A program made the position numbers and the translations under genes. From contig LRBF01000230.1 of the NCBI GenBank assembly GCA_001580565.1, forward strand, positions 1 through 64,000: a DNA stretch of 64,000 nucleotides. The letters run 5' to 3'. Each line of letters begins with the position of its first letter. The first letter of the stretch is position 1. This document shows, piece after piece, positions 51,017 through 59,845 of the stretch. Below the pieces are notes generated by a model, which did not search any database, was not told the origin of the DNA, and saw only the letters and a list, made by a program, of their open reading frames with translations. Source of the stretch: Caballeronia megalochromosomata. Lineage in GTDB: Bacteria; Pseudomonadota; Gammaproteobacteria; Burkholderiales; Burkholderiaceae.

Positions 51017-51397
51017 CTACGCGCCCATCCAGCTCACATGCGCGCTTACCACGCGCCAGCCGTCCGGCATCTTCACCCATGTCTGGCTCTGTCTGCCGAT
51101 GCGCGGCTCGCCATCGCGCCGAAACTCGATATTGGCGACGGCGAAAGCATCCCCGTATGTCGTCACGACGCGCGCCGTGATCTTGCGCGCGAGGCCTTGT
51201 CCCGGCCGCGCAGCGCGAAACGCCCGGATCGCATCGTAGCCGTAGAGGTTTTCCGTCGCACCATAGCGCAAGGTATGTGGTGAGTCGAAGAACAGCGTGT
51301 CGAGCACGGCGACGTCGTTGGTGACGAGCGCTTGCTCGTACGCGTCGAATGCCGCATCGACTTCGGCGAGCACGTCGGGCCGATTGATCTCGTTCAT
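51017..51397 (-). CDS. atzH: AtzH/HpxZ-like protein (DUF3225, SnoaL-like fold)
   Basis: 126 residues from ATG 51397, overlapping the AtzE-like stop (ATGA); the longer open frame upstream belongs to the neighbour. Family text: VDAAFDAYEQALVTNDVAVLDTLFFDSPHTLRYGATENLYGYDAIRAFRAARP and ITARVVTTYGDAFAVANIEF. In s-triazine and oxalurate/ureide clusters this small protein accompanies AtzG and AtzE (AtzH in Pseudomonas ADP, HpxZ in Klebsiella), and its precise catalytic role is context dependent. Last gene of the five-gene overlapping chain. Confidence 0.82.
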   Translation of the reverse strand: MNEINRPDVLAEVDAAFDAYEQALVTNDVAVLDTLFFDSPHTLRYGATENLYGYDAIRAFRAARPGQGLARKITARVVTTYGDAFAVANIEFRRDGEPRIGRQSQTWVKMPDGWRVVSAHVSWMGA

Positions 51398-52818
51398 GCG
51401 TCCGCTCCCGGCAAAAGAAGCGCCTCGTCGAACACCGGCGGCGGCGGGCAATGCGCGAGCTGGGCCGTCTCCAGTCTGCGCGCGGCTTCGAACGCAAGAT
51501 CCTCGCGCCACGGCGGTGCGATCAGTTGCACGGCGATCGGCAACCCGCTTCTCGTGCGCATCGGCGCGGCGACGACCGGCAGTCCGAGGCACGACACCGG
51601 CTGAGTCAGCAGACCCAGGTTCGGCCGCACAGCGAGCCGCTCGCCGTTGATGTCCATGAACTCGTCGCCGATGCGCGGCGCGACCATCGGAGTGGCCGGC
51701 GCGACGAGCACGTCGTGGCGCTCGAACAATTCGAGCACGCGCGTTCTCAACGCCGCGCGCACGCGCTGCGCTTGCACCACCCACGCCGCGGGCAGGAGCG
51801 CGCCTGCGATCAGGCGATCGCGCGACAGCGGTTCGCGTTCGTCGTAGCGCGTACGCAGGTTCGCCATGTGCAGCTGACCGCCCTCAGCCGCCGTGATGAG
51901 AAACGCAGCGCCGCGCGCGGCATCGGCATCGGGATACTCGACGGTCTCCGTCGCGCCCAGCGCCTCGGCCGCCGCATGCGAAGCCTCACGCGCGTCGTCG
52001 TTCGCGTGCTCGTCGAAATAGCCGCCGAGCCGCGCGACTCGCAATACGCCGTGCTTCGCATTCGCGGATTCGAATGCCCGCTGCGTGCACGCGGGATCGA
52101 GCGGATCGGCGAACTGCAATGCGTCGTAGGTGGCCGCGAGGTCGTCGACGCTGCGCGCGAAAGCGCCCATGTGATCCAGGCTCGCGACGAACGGATAGGT
52201 GCCGTGGCGCGAAAGACGTCCATAAGTCGGCTTCACGCCGAATACGCCGCACAGCGACGCGGGCACGCGCACCGAGCCGTTCGTGTCGGTACCGAGCGTG
52301 ACGGGGACGAAGCCGGCCGCGACCGCGGCTGCACTGCCGCCCGAGGATCCGCCCGCCGAGCGCGTCAGGTCGTGCGGATTGCGGCACGGCCCCGCATGAT
52401 GATTCTCGGTCGTGAAGCCATAGGCGAACTCGTCCATGTTGAGTGCCCCGATGAGAATGGCGCCCTGACCGGTGAGACGCGTCACGAGCGCCGCGTCGCA
52501 GGTGGCAGCCTTCGCGTCTCTGAGCACGCACGAACCGGCGATCGTCGCAATGCCCTCGATATCGAAGAGATTCTTCGCCGCGAACGGCACGCCCGCGAGC
52601 GGCGGCAACGTGTCGCCGCGCGCGCGGCGGGCATCGAGCGCGTCCGCTTCGACGAGCGCGCGTTCGCGTGTGACGGCGGTGAATGCGTTGACCTGTGCGT
52701 CATAGGCGTCGATGCGCGCAAGCGTCGCCTCGATCAGTTCGCGCGCGCTGAAGTCGCCGTTGGCATAAGCGCGCGCAATGGCGAGTGCGCCATACGGAAA
52801 ATGGTTCGATGTCGTCAT
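51394..52818 (-). CDS. atzE: AtzE-like amidase (amidase-signature family)
   Basis: 474 residues with the complete Ser-cisSer-Lys triad: Lys in VPFAAKNLFDIEG (about 83), cis-Ser in SAGGSSGGSAAAVAAGF (about 158), nucleophile Ser in GTDTNGSVRVPASLCGVFG (about 182). The immediately upstream AtzG-like and downstream AtzH-like genes identify it as the AtzE/HpxY type rather than GatA. AtzE hydrolyses 1-carboxybiuret in cyanuric acid breakdown; Klebsiella HpxY belongs to oxalurate use. It overlaps both neighbours by 4 bp. The exact ureide substrate is not readable. Confidence 0.88.
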   Translation of the reverse strand: MTTSNHFPYGALAIARAYANGDFSARELIEATLARIDAYDAQVNAFTAVTRERALVEADALDARRARGDTLPPLAGVPFAAKNLFDIEGIATIAGSCVLRDAKAATCDAALVTRLTGQGAILIGALNMDEFAYGFTTENHHAGPCRNPHDLTRSAGGSSGGSAAAVAAGFVPVTLGTDTNGSVRVPASLCGVFGVKPTYGRLSRHGTYPFVASLDHMGAFARSVDDLAATYDALQFADPLDPACTQRAFESANAKHGVLRVARLGGYFDEHANDDAREASHAAAEALGATETVEYPDADAARGAAFLITAAEGGQLHMANLRTRYDEREPLSRDRLIAGALLPAAWVVQAQRVRAALRTRVLELFERHDVLVAPATPMVAPRIGDEFMDINGERLAVRPNLGLLTQPVSCLGLPVVAAPMRTRSGLPIAVQLIAPPWREDLAFEAARRLETAQLAHCPPPPVFDEALLLPGADA

Positions 52819-53009
52819 GGGCGATAGACCGGCGCGGGTTCGTCGTTTGCATCGACGGGATACGCGAGCACGGGCCCGGCGAGCTCTGCGATGCGCGCGA
52901 ACTGCGCTTTCACGCGCGCGGCGGCTGCGTCGGAAAGCATCGGGAAGTGCAACGCGAGTGCGGCTTCAACATAGGCGTCGATGGAAGAGGACATGGCGTT
53001 CATGCTCAC
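52815..53009 (-). CDS. atzG: AtzG-like small subunit (DUF4089)
   Basis: 64 residues, GTG start at 53009 inside the upstream amidase stop (GTGA); ATG 53003 is the alternative. The sequence SSSIDAYVEAALALHFPMLSDAAAARVKAQFARIAELAGPVLAYPVD has the helical DUF4089 pattern ending in a Pro-rich tail. AtzG resembles GatC and forms a complex with AtzE, where it is needed for stability and activity. Placement directly before atzE supports the call. Confidence 0.85.
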   Translation of the reverse strand: MSMNAMSSSIDAYVEAALALHFPMLSDAAAARVKAQFARIAELAGPVLAYPVDANDEPAPVYRP

Positions 53010-54157
53010 GCAACAGTGGGAAAGAGTTGGCGCACGCGGGCGATCAGCGCGCGATCGCTGCCGCGCGGACCGATGAACGACAGCGCGAGCGGCCTGTCGG
53101 GTTCGTTCACGACCGGCACGGTGACCTGTGGCAAGCCGCCGAACGCGGCGACCGCGTTCATCGTGAGCGCATCGCGATAGAACGCGCCGACGGCGTCAGG
53201 CGACTCGTTCTTGTCGAGCAGCGCGCGTGGCGTCGTCGGCAGCACGATCAGTGCTTTCGCCACGATGTTTTCGACGTGCGCGGCGAGCGTCGCACGCACG
53301 GCGCGACAGCGTTCGACTTCCGCGTCGTCGAGCGACTTCATCCGCGCAAAACGCGTTGCGATGTCCGCGCCGAAGCGCGGTGCATGGGCATCGATCCACG
53401 CGCCGAGCGAGGCGCGAATGGCGTCGTCCTGCACATGCTGATACACGTGCAGCCAGCGTGCGCGATCGCCTGAAAAGATCTCCATCTCTTCGTGCGCCAT
53501 CGACAGTTCGCGCAGGCGTTGCGCGTCGTTGGGCTCGCGTTCGGCGCGCGTATCGAATGCTTCCTTGAAGAGCACGAACGATGCGGGCGCGTCGAGCGCA
53601 ACGACGTCATCGAGCATGACGTCGGCGACGCGCGCGAGCAGTTCGCCCGAACGCGCGAACCAGCCCACCGTATCGAAGCAGGGCGCGAAGGGCAGCACGC
53701 CGTCGAGTGCGGCGTTGTCGTGCGTCGGGCGGATGCCCCACAGGCCGCAGAACGCGGCGGGCACGCGGACGGAGCCGCCGGTATCGGTGCCGAGCGCGAA
53801 GTCGACATCGCCATTCGCAACCGCCGATGCTGAGCCGCTCGACGACCCGCCCGGCAACGCGTGCGGCCAGCGAGGATTGACCGGCGTGCCGTAATGCGCG
53901 TTCATCCCTTCGAGGCTGTAGGCGAGTTCGTCGGTGATGGTCTTGCCGTCCACGCTCGCGCCGGCGGCAAGCAGCTTCGCGACACAAGGCGCATGACGCG
54001 CGGCGGGCGCGTGCGTGGCGAGCCAGTCGGGATTGCCGCCGCCCGTCGTGACGCCCGCCACGTCGATCAGATCCTTGACGGCAAAGCGCAGACTTTCGAG
54101 CGGACCGCCCGAAGTTGCGGCAACTTGCATGCGCGGGCCGGGAACGAAGGCGCTCAT
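53006..54157 (-). CDS. second amidase-signature hydrolase
   Basis: 383 residues from ATG 54157, overlapping the cysteine-hydrolase stop (ATGA). The triad is complete: Lys in LRFAVKDLIDVAG (about 28), GGSSSGSASAV (about 101), GTDTGGSVRVPAAFCGLWG (about 125). At 383 residues it is shorter than most bacterial members and close to compact AMI1-like amidases. Substrate unknown; as one of three amide hydrolases in a single chain it probably takes a successive C-N bond or an upstream amide. Confidence 0.88.
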   Translation of the reverse strand: MSAFVPGPRMQVAATSGGPLESLRFAVKDLIDVAGVTTGGGNPDWLATHAPAARHAPCVAKLLAAGASVDGKTITDELAYSLEGMNAHYGTPVNPRWPHALPGGSSSGSASAVANGDVDFALGTDTGGSVRVPAAFCGLWGIRPTHDNAALDGVLPFAPCFDTVGWFARSGELLARVADVMLDDVVALDAPASFVLFKEAFDTRAEREPNDAQRLRELSMAHEEMEIFSGDRARWLHVYQHVQDDAIRASLGAWIDAHAPRFGADIATRFARMKSLDDAEVERCRAVRATLAAHVENIVAKALIVLPTTPRALLDKNESPDAVGAFYRDALTMNAVAAFGGLPQVTVPVVNEPDRPLALSFIGPRGSDRALIARVRQLFPTVA

Positions 54158-54960
54158 TGATTCGCTCCCCTCAACGCATCGGCAAACTGAAGCGAGTCCG
54201 CGACGAAGCCATAGCACTTCTTCACGTTCCAGATACTCGCCTCGGTGCAAAACGCGGGCGATGATGTTGCGCAGCAGTCGGTCAACATCACGCAGCCGTA
54301 GCCGAGGAAGTTGGCGTCGGTGAGCGTGTGCATCACGCATTGATCGGTGTTCACGCCCGCGAAGAAGAGCGTGCGCGCGCCGAGATTGCGCAGGATGCTG
54401 TCGAGCGGCGTGTCCCAGAAGCCGCTGATGCGGTACTTGTCCACGCGAATGTCCTGCGGCTCGATCTCCAGTTCATCGACGACCGCGGCCGCCCACGAGT
54501 CTTTTTCGAGCACGCGCGCGCCGTGTTCCGGCAGCGGCTCGCCAAGGCCGATGCCCGTGCCCTTGGGCTTGTACAGATGAAGCTGGTTCGGCGGCATGTT
54601 GGCGAGATCCGGCCGGTTGCCCCAGTTCACCCAGATCACTGGCACGCCGCTTTTTCGTGCGATCGGCAGCAGGCGCTGCAGTGGTGCAATCGGCGCGCGG
54701 TCCGCACCGTAATCGCCCCCGATGTGGTCCACCCACCCGCCTTTGGTGCAGAAGTCGTTCTGCATGTCGATGATGACGAGGGCCGATTTTTCGATGTCGA
54801 AGCGCACCTTCTGCGGCTCGGAATCGAGTATCGCGATGCGCGGCGCGGGCGCCTGCACGGCCATGTCGACGAGCGCATTCGTGGCGTGCCAGCGGGTCTG
54901 CGCAAAGGCGCCGAGCAGGCCGCCGGGCTTGGTCTGGTCCGGGTTTGAGGCGTGGTCCAT
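54154..54960 (-). CDS. isochorismatase-fold cysteine hydrolase, RutB/biuret-hydrolase-like
   Basis: 268 residues. Catalytic elements of the cysteine hydrolase family: Asp in ALVIIDMQNDFCTKGGWVD (about 64), Lys in VLEKDSWAAAVVDEL (about 151), nucleophile Cys in FAGVNTDQCVMHTL (about 203). The segment YRISGFWDTPLDSILRNLGARTLFFAGV closely follows the pattern of RutB, the ureidoacrylate/peroxyureidoacrylate amidohydrolase, and of biuret hydrolases. Predicted to cleave a carbamoyl (ureido) bond. First gene of the leftward chain, divergent from the BMP-ABC importer. Confidence 0.85.
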   Translation of the reverse strand: MDHASNPDQTKPGGLLGAFAQTRWHATNALVDMAVQAPAPRIAILDSEPQKVRFDIEKSALVIIDMQNDFCTKGGWVDHIGGDYGADRAPIAPLQRLLPIARKSGVPVIWVNWGNRPDLANMPPNQLHLYKPKGTGIGLGEPLPEHGARVLEKDSWAAAVVDELEIEPQDIRVDKYRISGFWDTPLDSILRNLGARTLFFAGVNTDQCVMHTLTDANFLGYGCVMLTDCCATSSPAFCTEASIWNVKKCYGFVADSLQFADALRGANQ

Positions 54961-55160
54961 CGGGTTCTCCGAAGCGTTGGATCAATGGAGTACGAGTGCA
55001 TCGGAGGCGCGGAGGAAGCGCGTCATCCGTCGGCGTTCTGCGTGGCATTGCGCGAGCGGTTCCTCATCGCACTGAAGACACATTGGCATCGAAGTTGCAA
55101 TGAGCATTTCAGTCATGAATAACCTACTTACCGAAAGCCAACGCAAAAGGAGTGCCAGTG
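54961..55160. promoter_or_regulatory. divergent promoter region of the ureide module
   Basis: 200 bp between the hydrolase chain and the importer operon. A weak sigma-70-like pair for the importer is TTGCAA (55095-55100), 17 bp, AATAAC (55118-55123). Arms CATTG (55081-55085) and CAATG (55098-55102) make a small inverted repeat that could be a TetR site. Evidence is modest. Confidence 0.4.
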
Positions 55161-56183
55161 ATGTTCAGCTTGCAACAGGCCTCGCGCAAAAAATTGCGCC
55201 ACCGTCTTGTCTCCCGCGTGCTCGTGACGGCAGGTGTCGTCGCGCTCGCCGCGCCCGCGTTCTTTCTCTCCGATGCCCACGCCGCCGATGACGCGATGCG
55301 CGTCGGCGTGCTGATTCCCGGCTCGAAGACGGACAAGGGCTGGATGGAATCGGGTTACGACGGCGTGCTCGCCGCGCAGAAGGAGTTCGGGCCCAAGCTC
55401 AAGACGCAGATCATCGAGAACATCAACTACGCGGACATGGAGCAGGCGCTCACCAATCTCGCGACGAAGAACCAGCTCGTGATCGGCATCGGCGGACAGA
55501 CGCAGGCGGCCGTGCTCAAGATCGCCAAGCGCTTTCCGAACGTGAAGTTCTCTGTCGTCGGCGGCAACAAGGGCGAGAACATGCCGCCGAATGTCGCGGG
55601 CTATGACGTGAAGCAGGCCGAGATCGCGTTCGTCGCGGGCGCGGCGGCCGCGATGCTGTCGAAGAACGGCGCGGTGAGTTATGTCGGCGGCATGGAGATT
55701 CCGTCGATCGTCAACGCGGGCAAGGAGTTCGGCAACGGCGCGCGCTACGTCAATCCGAAGATCAAATACTTCGAGAGCTATACCGGCGACTTCGACAACG
55801 TCGCGAAGTCGCGCGAAGCGACCGCGGCAGCCATCGCGCAGGGCGCCGACGTGCACTACCACATCCTGAACCTCGGCTTGCGCGGGCTCGAACAGGCGGC
55901 CAAGGAGAAGGACACGCATATCATCGGCAGCTATACGGACCGTTGCGGAAGCGATCCGCTCTACATCGCGTACAGCATCACGGGCGTCGGCTATCAGGCG
56001 CAATACGCGATCGAGCAACTGGAGAAAGGGCAGTGGCAGCCCGGCTACAAGGCGTTCGGCCTCGCGATGGGACCGAAGGCGTCGGGCATGGTCGTCTGCA
56101 AGTCGACGCCCGCGATGGACGCGAAGCTCAAGCAAATCGAAGACGACATCCTGAGCGGCAAGATCAAGGTGTCCGAGGGATGA
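55161..56183 (+). CDS. BMP family ABC transporter substrate-binding protein
   Basis: 340 residues from ATG 55161 (AGGAG 8 bases upstream). Signal peptide (VLVTAGVVALAAPAFFLSDAHA) and the basic-membrane-protein domain: MRVGVLIPGSKTDKGWMESGYDGVLAAQKEFG, NQLVIGIGGQTQAAVLKIAKRFPNVKFSVVGG, KQAEIAFVAGAAAAML. There is no lipobox, so it should be free in the periplasm. Family members bind nucleosides, purines or similar heterocycles. In front of hydrolases for ureido compounds, a purine-, pyrimidine- or ureide-like ligand is expected. Confidence 0.9.
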   Translation: MFSLQQASRKKLRHRLVSRVLVTAGVVALAAPAFFLSDAHAADDAMRVGVLIPGSKTDKGWMESGYDGVLAAQKEFGPKLKTQIIENINYADMEQALTNLATKNQLVIGIGGQTQAAVLKIAKRFPNVKFSVVGGNKGENMPPNVAGYDVKQAEIAFVAGAAAAMLSKNGAVSYVGGMEIPSIVNAGKEFGNGARYVNPKIKYFESYTGDFDNVAKSREATAAAIAQGADVHYHILNLGLRGLEQAAKEKDTHIIGSYTDRCGSDPLYIAYSITGVGYQAQYAIEQLEKGQWQPGYKAFGLAMGPKASGMVVCKSTPAMDAKLKQIEDDILSGKIKVSEG

Positions 56184-57751
56184 GCACGCTGCCTTCTCCT
56201 TCGTTCGATGCCGCGCCGATCCTCGCGCTCACGGACATCGGCAAGCGCTTCGGCACGTTCACCGCGCTCGAAGGCGTCTCGCTCGATCTGATGCCGGGCG
56301 ACGTGCATTGCCTGCTCGGCGAAAACGGCGCGGGCAAGTCGACGCTGTGCAACGTGATCTTCGGCGTGCATCAGCCGGATTCAGGCTCCATGCGCGTGAA
56401 CGGCGCGCCGTATCGTCCGCGCAATCCGCGCGAAGCGCTCGCGCAGGGCGTCGCGATGGTGCATCAGCATTTCAGTCTCGTCGACGATGCCAGCGTGCTC
56501 GACAATCTGCTGCTCGGACAGGCGCGCGGCTGGCTTCATCGGCAGCGCGAAGCCGAACGCGTGCGCGACGTGCTCGCAGGCGTCGGCCTCGAACTGGCGC
56601 TCGAAGCGAAGGTGGCGGATCTTTCGGTCGGTGAGCGGCAGCGCGTGGAGATCGTGAAGTGCCTGATGCGCGAGCCGCGTCTCCTGCTGCTCGATGAACC
56701 GACCGCCGTGCTCCTGCCTGCCGAAATCGACGCGCTGCTCGACACCTGCGAACGCGTGGCTGCGCGCGGCTGCGCGGTGGTGCTCGTCACGCACAAGCTG
56801 AAGGAGATCAGCCGCATCGCCACGCATGCGACCGTGCTGCAATCCGGCCGCGTGGTGGCGCGTTCGGCATCGCCCGCGAAGGAGATCGACAGGCTCGTGC
56901 ACGCGATGATCCATCGCGAAGGCGACGACACCCCCGACGATCTCGCCGGGCGTCTGTCGCTCGTGAAAAGCGCCTCACCGTACTCGCGCCCGTTGCAGGA
57001 CGAAGTGCTGCAGATCGACGGACTCAGCGCGAGCGATGCCGAAGGCGTCGCGCGCCTCAGAGACTGCACGCTCGTCGTGAATCGCGGCGAGATCGTCGGC
57101 ATTGCGGGCGTGGAGGGCAATGGTCAGAGCGAACTCGGCGCGGTGCTCGCGGGCATGTCGGGCGCGTCGGCGGGGCGCTTTTTCATCGCCGGTCGCGACA
57201 TGACTCAGGCCAGTCCGCGCGAACTCACGCAAGCGGGCGTGGGCATCGTGCCGGAAGACCGGCACGCGGTCGGCTGCGTGACCGGGATGAGCCTCGCCGA
57301 CAATCTGCTGCTCAATCATCTCGACCGCTATACGCGCGGTGGATTTCTGAAGCGCCATGCGATGCGCGCCGCAGCGCTCGAACTGATGCAGCGTTTCGAC
57401 GTGCGCGCGAGCGGTCCGGATGCGCTGTTCGGCGGCCTTTCGGGCGGCAATCAGCAAAAGGCCGTGCTCGCACGCGAACTGACGCTCGATCCGCTGATCT
57501 TTCTGCTCGCCGCACAGCCGACGCGTGGTCTCGATGTCGGCGCGGTCGCCGCCGTGTATTCGCATATCCGCGCGGCGCGCGATCGCGGCGTGGGCGTGCT
57601 GCTTATTTCCTCCGAACTCGACGAATTGATGAGCGTCGCCGATCGCATCGTCGTGCTGTATCGCGGCCGCATCATGGGCACGTGCACGCCCGATGCAGGC
57701 AATCGCGGACGCATCGGCGCATGGATGGCGGGCGCGGGAGAGACGGCATGA
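56180..57751 (+). CDS. ABC transporter ATP-binding protein (double ABC, BMP-type)
   Basis: 523 residues, ATGA overlap with the binding-protein gene. Two ABC domains: the first with Walker A GENGAGKSTLCN and signature LSVGERQRVEIVK plus Walker B LLLLDEPTAV; the second with degenerate Walker A GVEGNGQSELG and signature LSGGNQQKAVLARE, with Walker B LIFLLAAQPTRGLDVG. The second Walker A lacking the Lys is normal for this sugar/nucleoside-type family. Drives import through the two permeases that follow. Confidence 0.92.
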   Translation: MSTLPSPSFDAAPILALTDIGKRFGTFTALEGVSLDLMPGDVHCLLGENGAGKSTLCNVIFGVHQPDSGSMRVNGAPYRPRNPREALAQGVAMVHQHFSLVDDASVLDNLLLGQARGWLHRQREAERVRDVLAGVGLELALEAKVADLSVGERQRVEIVKCLMREPRLLLLDEPTAVLLPAEIDALLDTCERVAARGCAVVLVTHKLKEISRIATHATVLQSGRVVARSASPAKEIDRLVHAMIHREGDDTPDDLAGRLSLVKSASPYSRPLQDEVLQIDGLSASDAEGVARLRDCTLVVNRGEIVGIAGVEGNGQSELGAVLAGMSGASAGRFFIAGRDMTQASPRELTQAGVGIVPEDRHAVGCVTGMSLADNLLLNHLDRYTRGGFLKRHAMRAAALELMQRFDVRASGPDALFGGLSGGNQQKAVLARELTLDPLIFLLAAQPTRGLDVGAVAAVYSHIRAARDRGVGVLLISSELDELMSVADRIVVLYRGRIMGTCTPDAGNRGRIGAWMAGAGETA

Positions 57752-58866
57752 ATCCGCACATGAAACTGCAAACACCGCTCGCGTCCACGCAGGGCACGCA
57801 ACGCTTGCGCGCGCGCTGGCCGCAATTGCGCGTGGCATGCGTGATCGCGGCGGCCGTTGCGGTCGCGATGCTCGCCGCGCTCGCGTTGATCGCGCTGATG
57901 CACGTTTCCATTGCCGAGGCGCTCGCCGCCTTCGCCGACGGCGCGTGGGGCTCGCCCTACGCCATCGGCGCGTCGATCAATCGCAGCCTCGCGTTCGCGC
58001 TCGTCGGCACGGGCTTCGTCATCGCGAACCGCGCGAAGCTCACGAACGTCGGCGGAGAAGGGCAACTCGCGATCGGCGGCATCGTCGCGACCGCGATGAG
58101 TCTCTATGGCGGCTGCGCGCATCTGCCCTTCGGTCTGTCGTTCATCGTGCCGATGCTGTGCGCGGCTGCGGCGGGCGCGGTGTGGGGCGGCGTGCCCGGC
58201 GTGCTGAAGGCGAAGGCCGGCACCAACGAAGTGATCAGCACGTTGCTGCTCTCGTTCATCGCGGTATGGCTGCTCTACTGGTGCGTGCAAAGCGAAGCAT
58301 TGCTGCGCCAGCCGATGACGAACGGCGCGACCTTGCCTGAATCGCTCGAGATCCCCGACCCGACCAAGCTGCCCGCGATCCTCGCCGCGAGCGGCATGAA
58401 CCTGAACATCGGCTTGCCGGTGACTATCGTGCTCGCCATCGCATCCGCGATCCTGCTCACGCGCACGCGCTTCGGTCTCGCACTGCGCGCCGCCGGACTC
58501 AACGCCATCGCGGCGAAACGCGCGGGCCTGCCGATCACGTCATCGCTGGTCGGCGCGCTCGCGCTCGCGGGCGCGTTCAGCGGACTCGCGGGCGCGCTGA
58601 TGCTGCAAGGCGATCAATACTCGCTCAAGGCGGGTTTTTCGTCGGGCTATGGCTTCGATGGGCTCGTGGTCGGCCTGCTCGCGCGCGGATCGATCACCGG
58701 CGTGTTCGCCGCGGCGCTTCTTTTCGGCTTTCTGCGCTCGGGCGGCATCAACATGGAGATGGTCGCGCAGGTGCCTTCGGCGCTCGTGCTGATCGTGCAG
58801 GGCATCGTCACGATCGCGCTCGCTGGCGGCGCGTTGTGGCTCGACAAGGGAGAGGCACGGCGATGA
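57748..58866 (+). CDS. ABC transporter permease 1 (BMP-type, YufP-like)
   Basis: 372 residues from ATG 57748 (ATGA overlap; the open frame extends upstream to 57682 inside the ATPase gene). About ten membrane segments; family text NRAKLTNVGGEGQLAIGGIVATAMSLYGG, GGVPGVLKAKAGTNEVISTLLLSFIAVWLLYW and RAAGLNAIAAKRAGLPI. Forms the channel heterodimer with the next gene. Confidence 0.92.
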   Translation: MNPHMKLQTPLASTQGTQRLRARWPQLRVACVIAAAVAVAMLAALALIALMHVSIAEALAAFADGAWGSPYAIGASINRSLAFALVGTGFVIANRAKLTNVGGEGQLAIGGIVATAMSLYGGCAHLPFGLSFIVPMLCAAAAGAVWGGVPGVLKAKAGTNEVISTLLLSFIAVWLLYWCVQSEALLRQPMTNGATLPESLEIPDPTKLPAILAASGMNLNIGLPVTIVLAIASAILLTRTRFGLALRAAGLNAIAAKRAGLPITSSLVGALALAGAFSGLAGALMLQGDQYSLKAGFSSGYGFDGLVVGLLARGSITGVFAAALLFGFLRSGGINMEMVAQVPSALVLIVQGIVTIALAGGALWLDKGEARR

Positions 58867-59780
58867 ATCTCGAACTTCTCGCGGTCTTCGCGGGCGCGTC
58901 CATTCGTCTCTCCGCGCCGATGATGCTCGCCGCAACCGGCGAGCTCGTGAGCGAGCGCGCGGGCGTGCTCAACATGAGCGTCGAAGGCATGATGCTCACC
59001 GGCGCGTTTCTCGGCGCGACGTTTTCATGGCTCACCGGAAATCCGTCGATCGGCCTGCTGTGCGGCATGCTCGGCGTGATTCCGCTCGCGCTGCTACAGG
59101 CGTTCCTGAGCGTGACGCTGCGCGCGAACCAGATCGTGACGGGCATCGGCATCAACATACTCGCGCTCGGCGGCACGACGCTTGCCTATCGCGAGATCTT
59201 CGGTGAACGATCGAGCGCCGCGATTCCGGGACTCGCGCACTGGTCGCCGCCCGTGCTCGGAAAATTGCCGCTGATCGGCGAACCCGTGTTCGGCCAAGTC
59301 TGGTTGCTGTATGCGGGGCTCGCGGTGCTGCTCGCGACTTCCGTCATCATGCGTCGCACGGCGCTTGGCGTCGCACTGCATGCAACGGGTGTCGCGCCGC
59401 GCGCGGTCGATCAGTCGGGCCTGCCTGTCGCGCGTATCCGCTATGGCGCGGTGCTGTTCTCAGGCTTGATGTCGGCGGCGGCGGGATGCTTCATCTCCAT
59501 CGGCGACATTCACACGTTCACCGAAGGCATGACCAACGGCACGGGTTATCTCGCGATCGCGGCGATCATTTTCGGCAACTGGAAGATCGGCCGCACGGCG
59601 TTCGCGTGCCTGCTGTTCGGCGCGGCTACCGCCATGCAGTTTCAGTTGCCGATGTTCGGCCTGCACGTGCCGACGGCGCTGCTCATCATGTTGCCGTACC
59701 TGCTCGCGCTGGTCGCGGTAGCGGGCCTGATCGGCCGGCAGACCGCGCCGCCCGCGCTCACGCAGCCGTTCAAACGCTAG
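58863..59780 (+). CDS. ABC transporter permease 2 (BMP-type, YufQ-like)
   Basis: 305 residues from ATG 58863 (ATGA overlap). Family text SERAGVLNMSVEGMMLTGAFLGATFSW, RANQIVTGIGINILALGGTTLAYREIFG, and GNGTGYLAIAAIIFGNW-like TNGTGYLAIAAIIFGNWKIGRTAFACLLFG. Completes the importer: binding protein, ATPase and two permeases in four coupled genes. Confidence 0.92.
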   Translation: MNLELLAVFAGASIRLSAPMMLAATGELVSERAGVLNMSVEGMMLTGAFLGATFSWLTGNPSIGLLCGMLGVIPLALLQAFLSVTLRANQIVTGIGINILALGGTTLAYREIFGERSSAAIPGLAHWSPPVLGKLPLIGEPVFGQVWLLYAGLAVLLATSVIMRRTALGVALHATGVAPRAVDQSGLPVARIRYGAVLFSGLMSAAAGCFISIGDIHTFTEGMTNGTGYLAIAAIIFGNWKIGRTAFACLLFGAATAMQFQLPMFGLHVPTALLIMLPYLLALVAVAGLIGRQTAPPALTQPFKR

Positions 59781-59845
59781 CGGCGGCGGTGCGACGGAGT
59801 ACCATCGTGTCTGGTCGCGCCGTGTTCAACTCATCGATCGAATTC

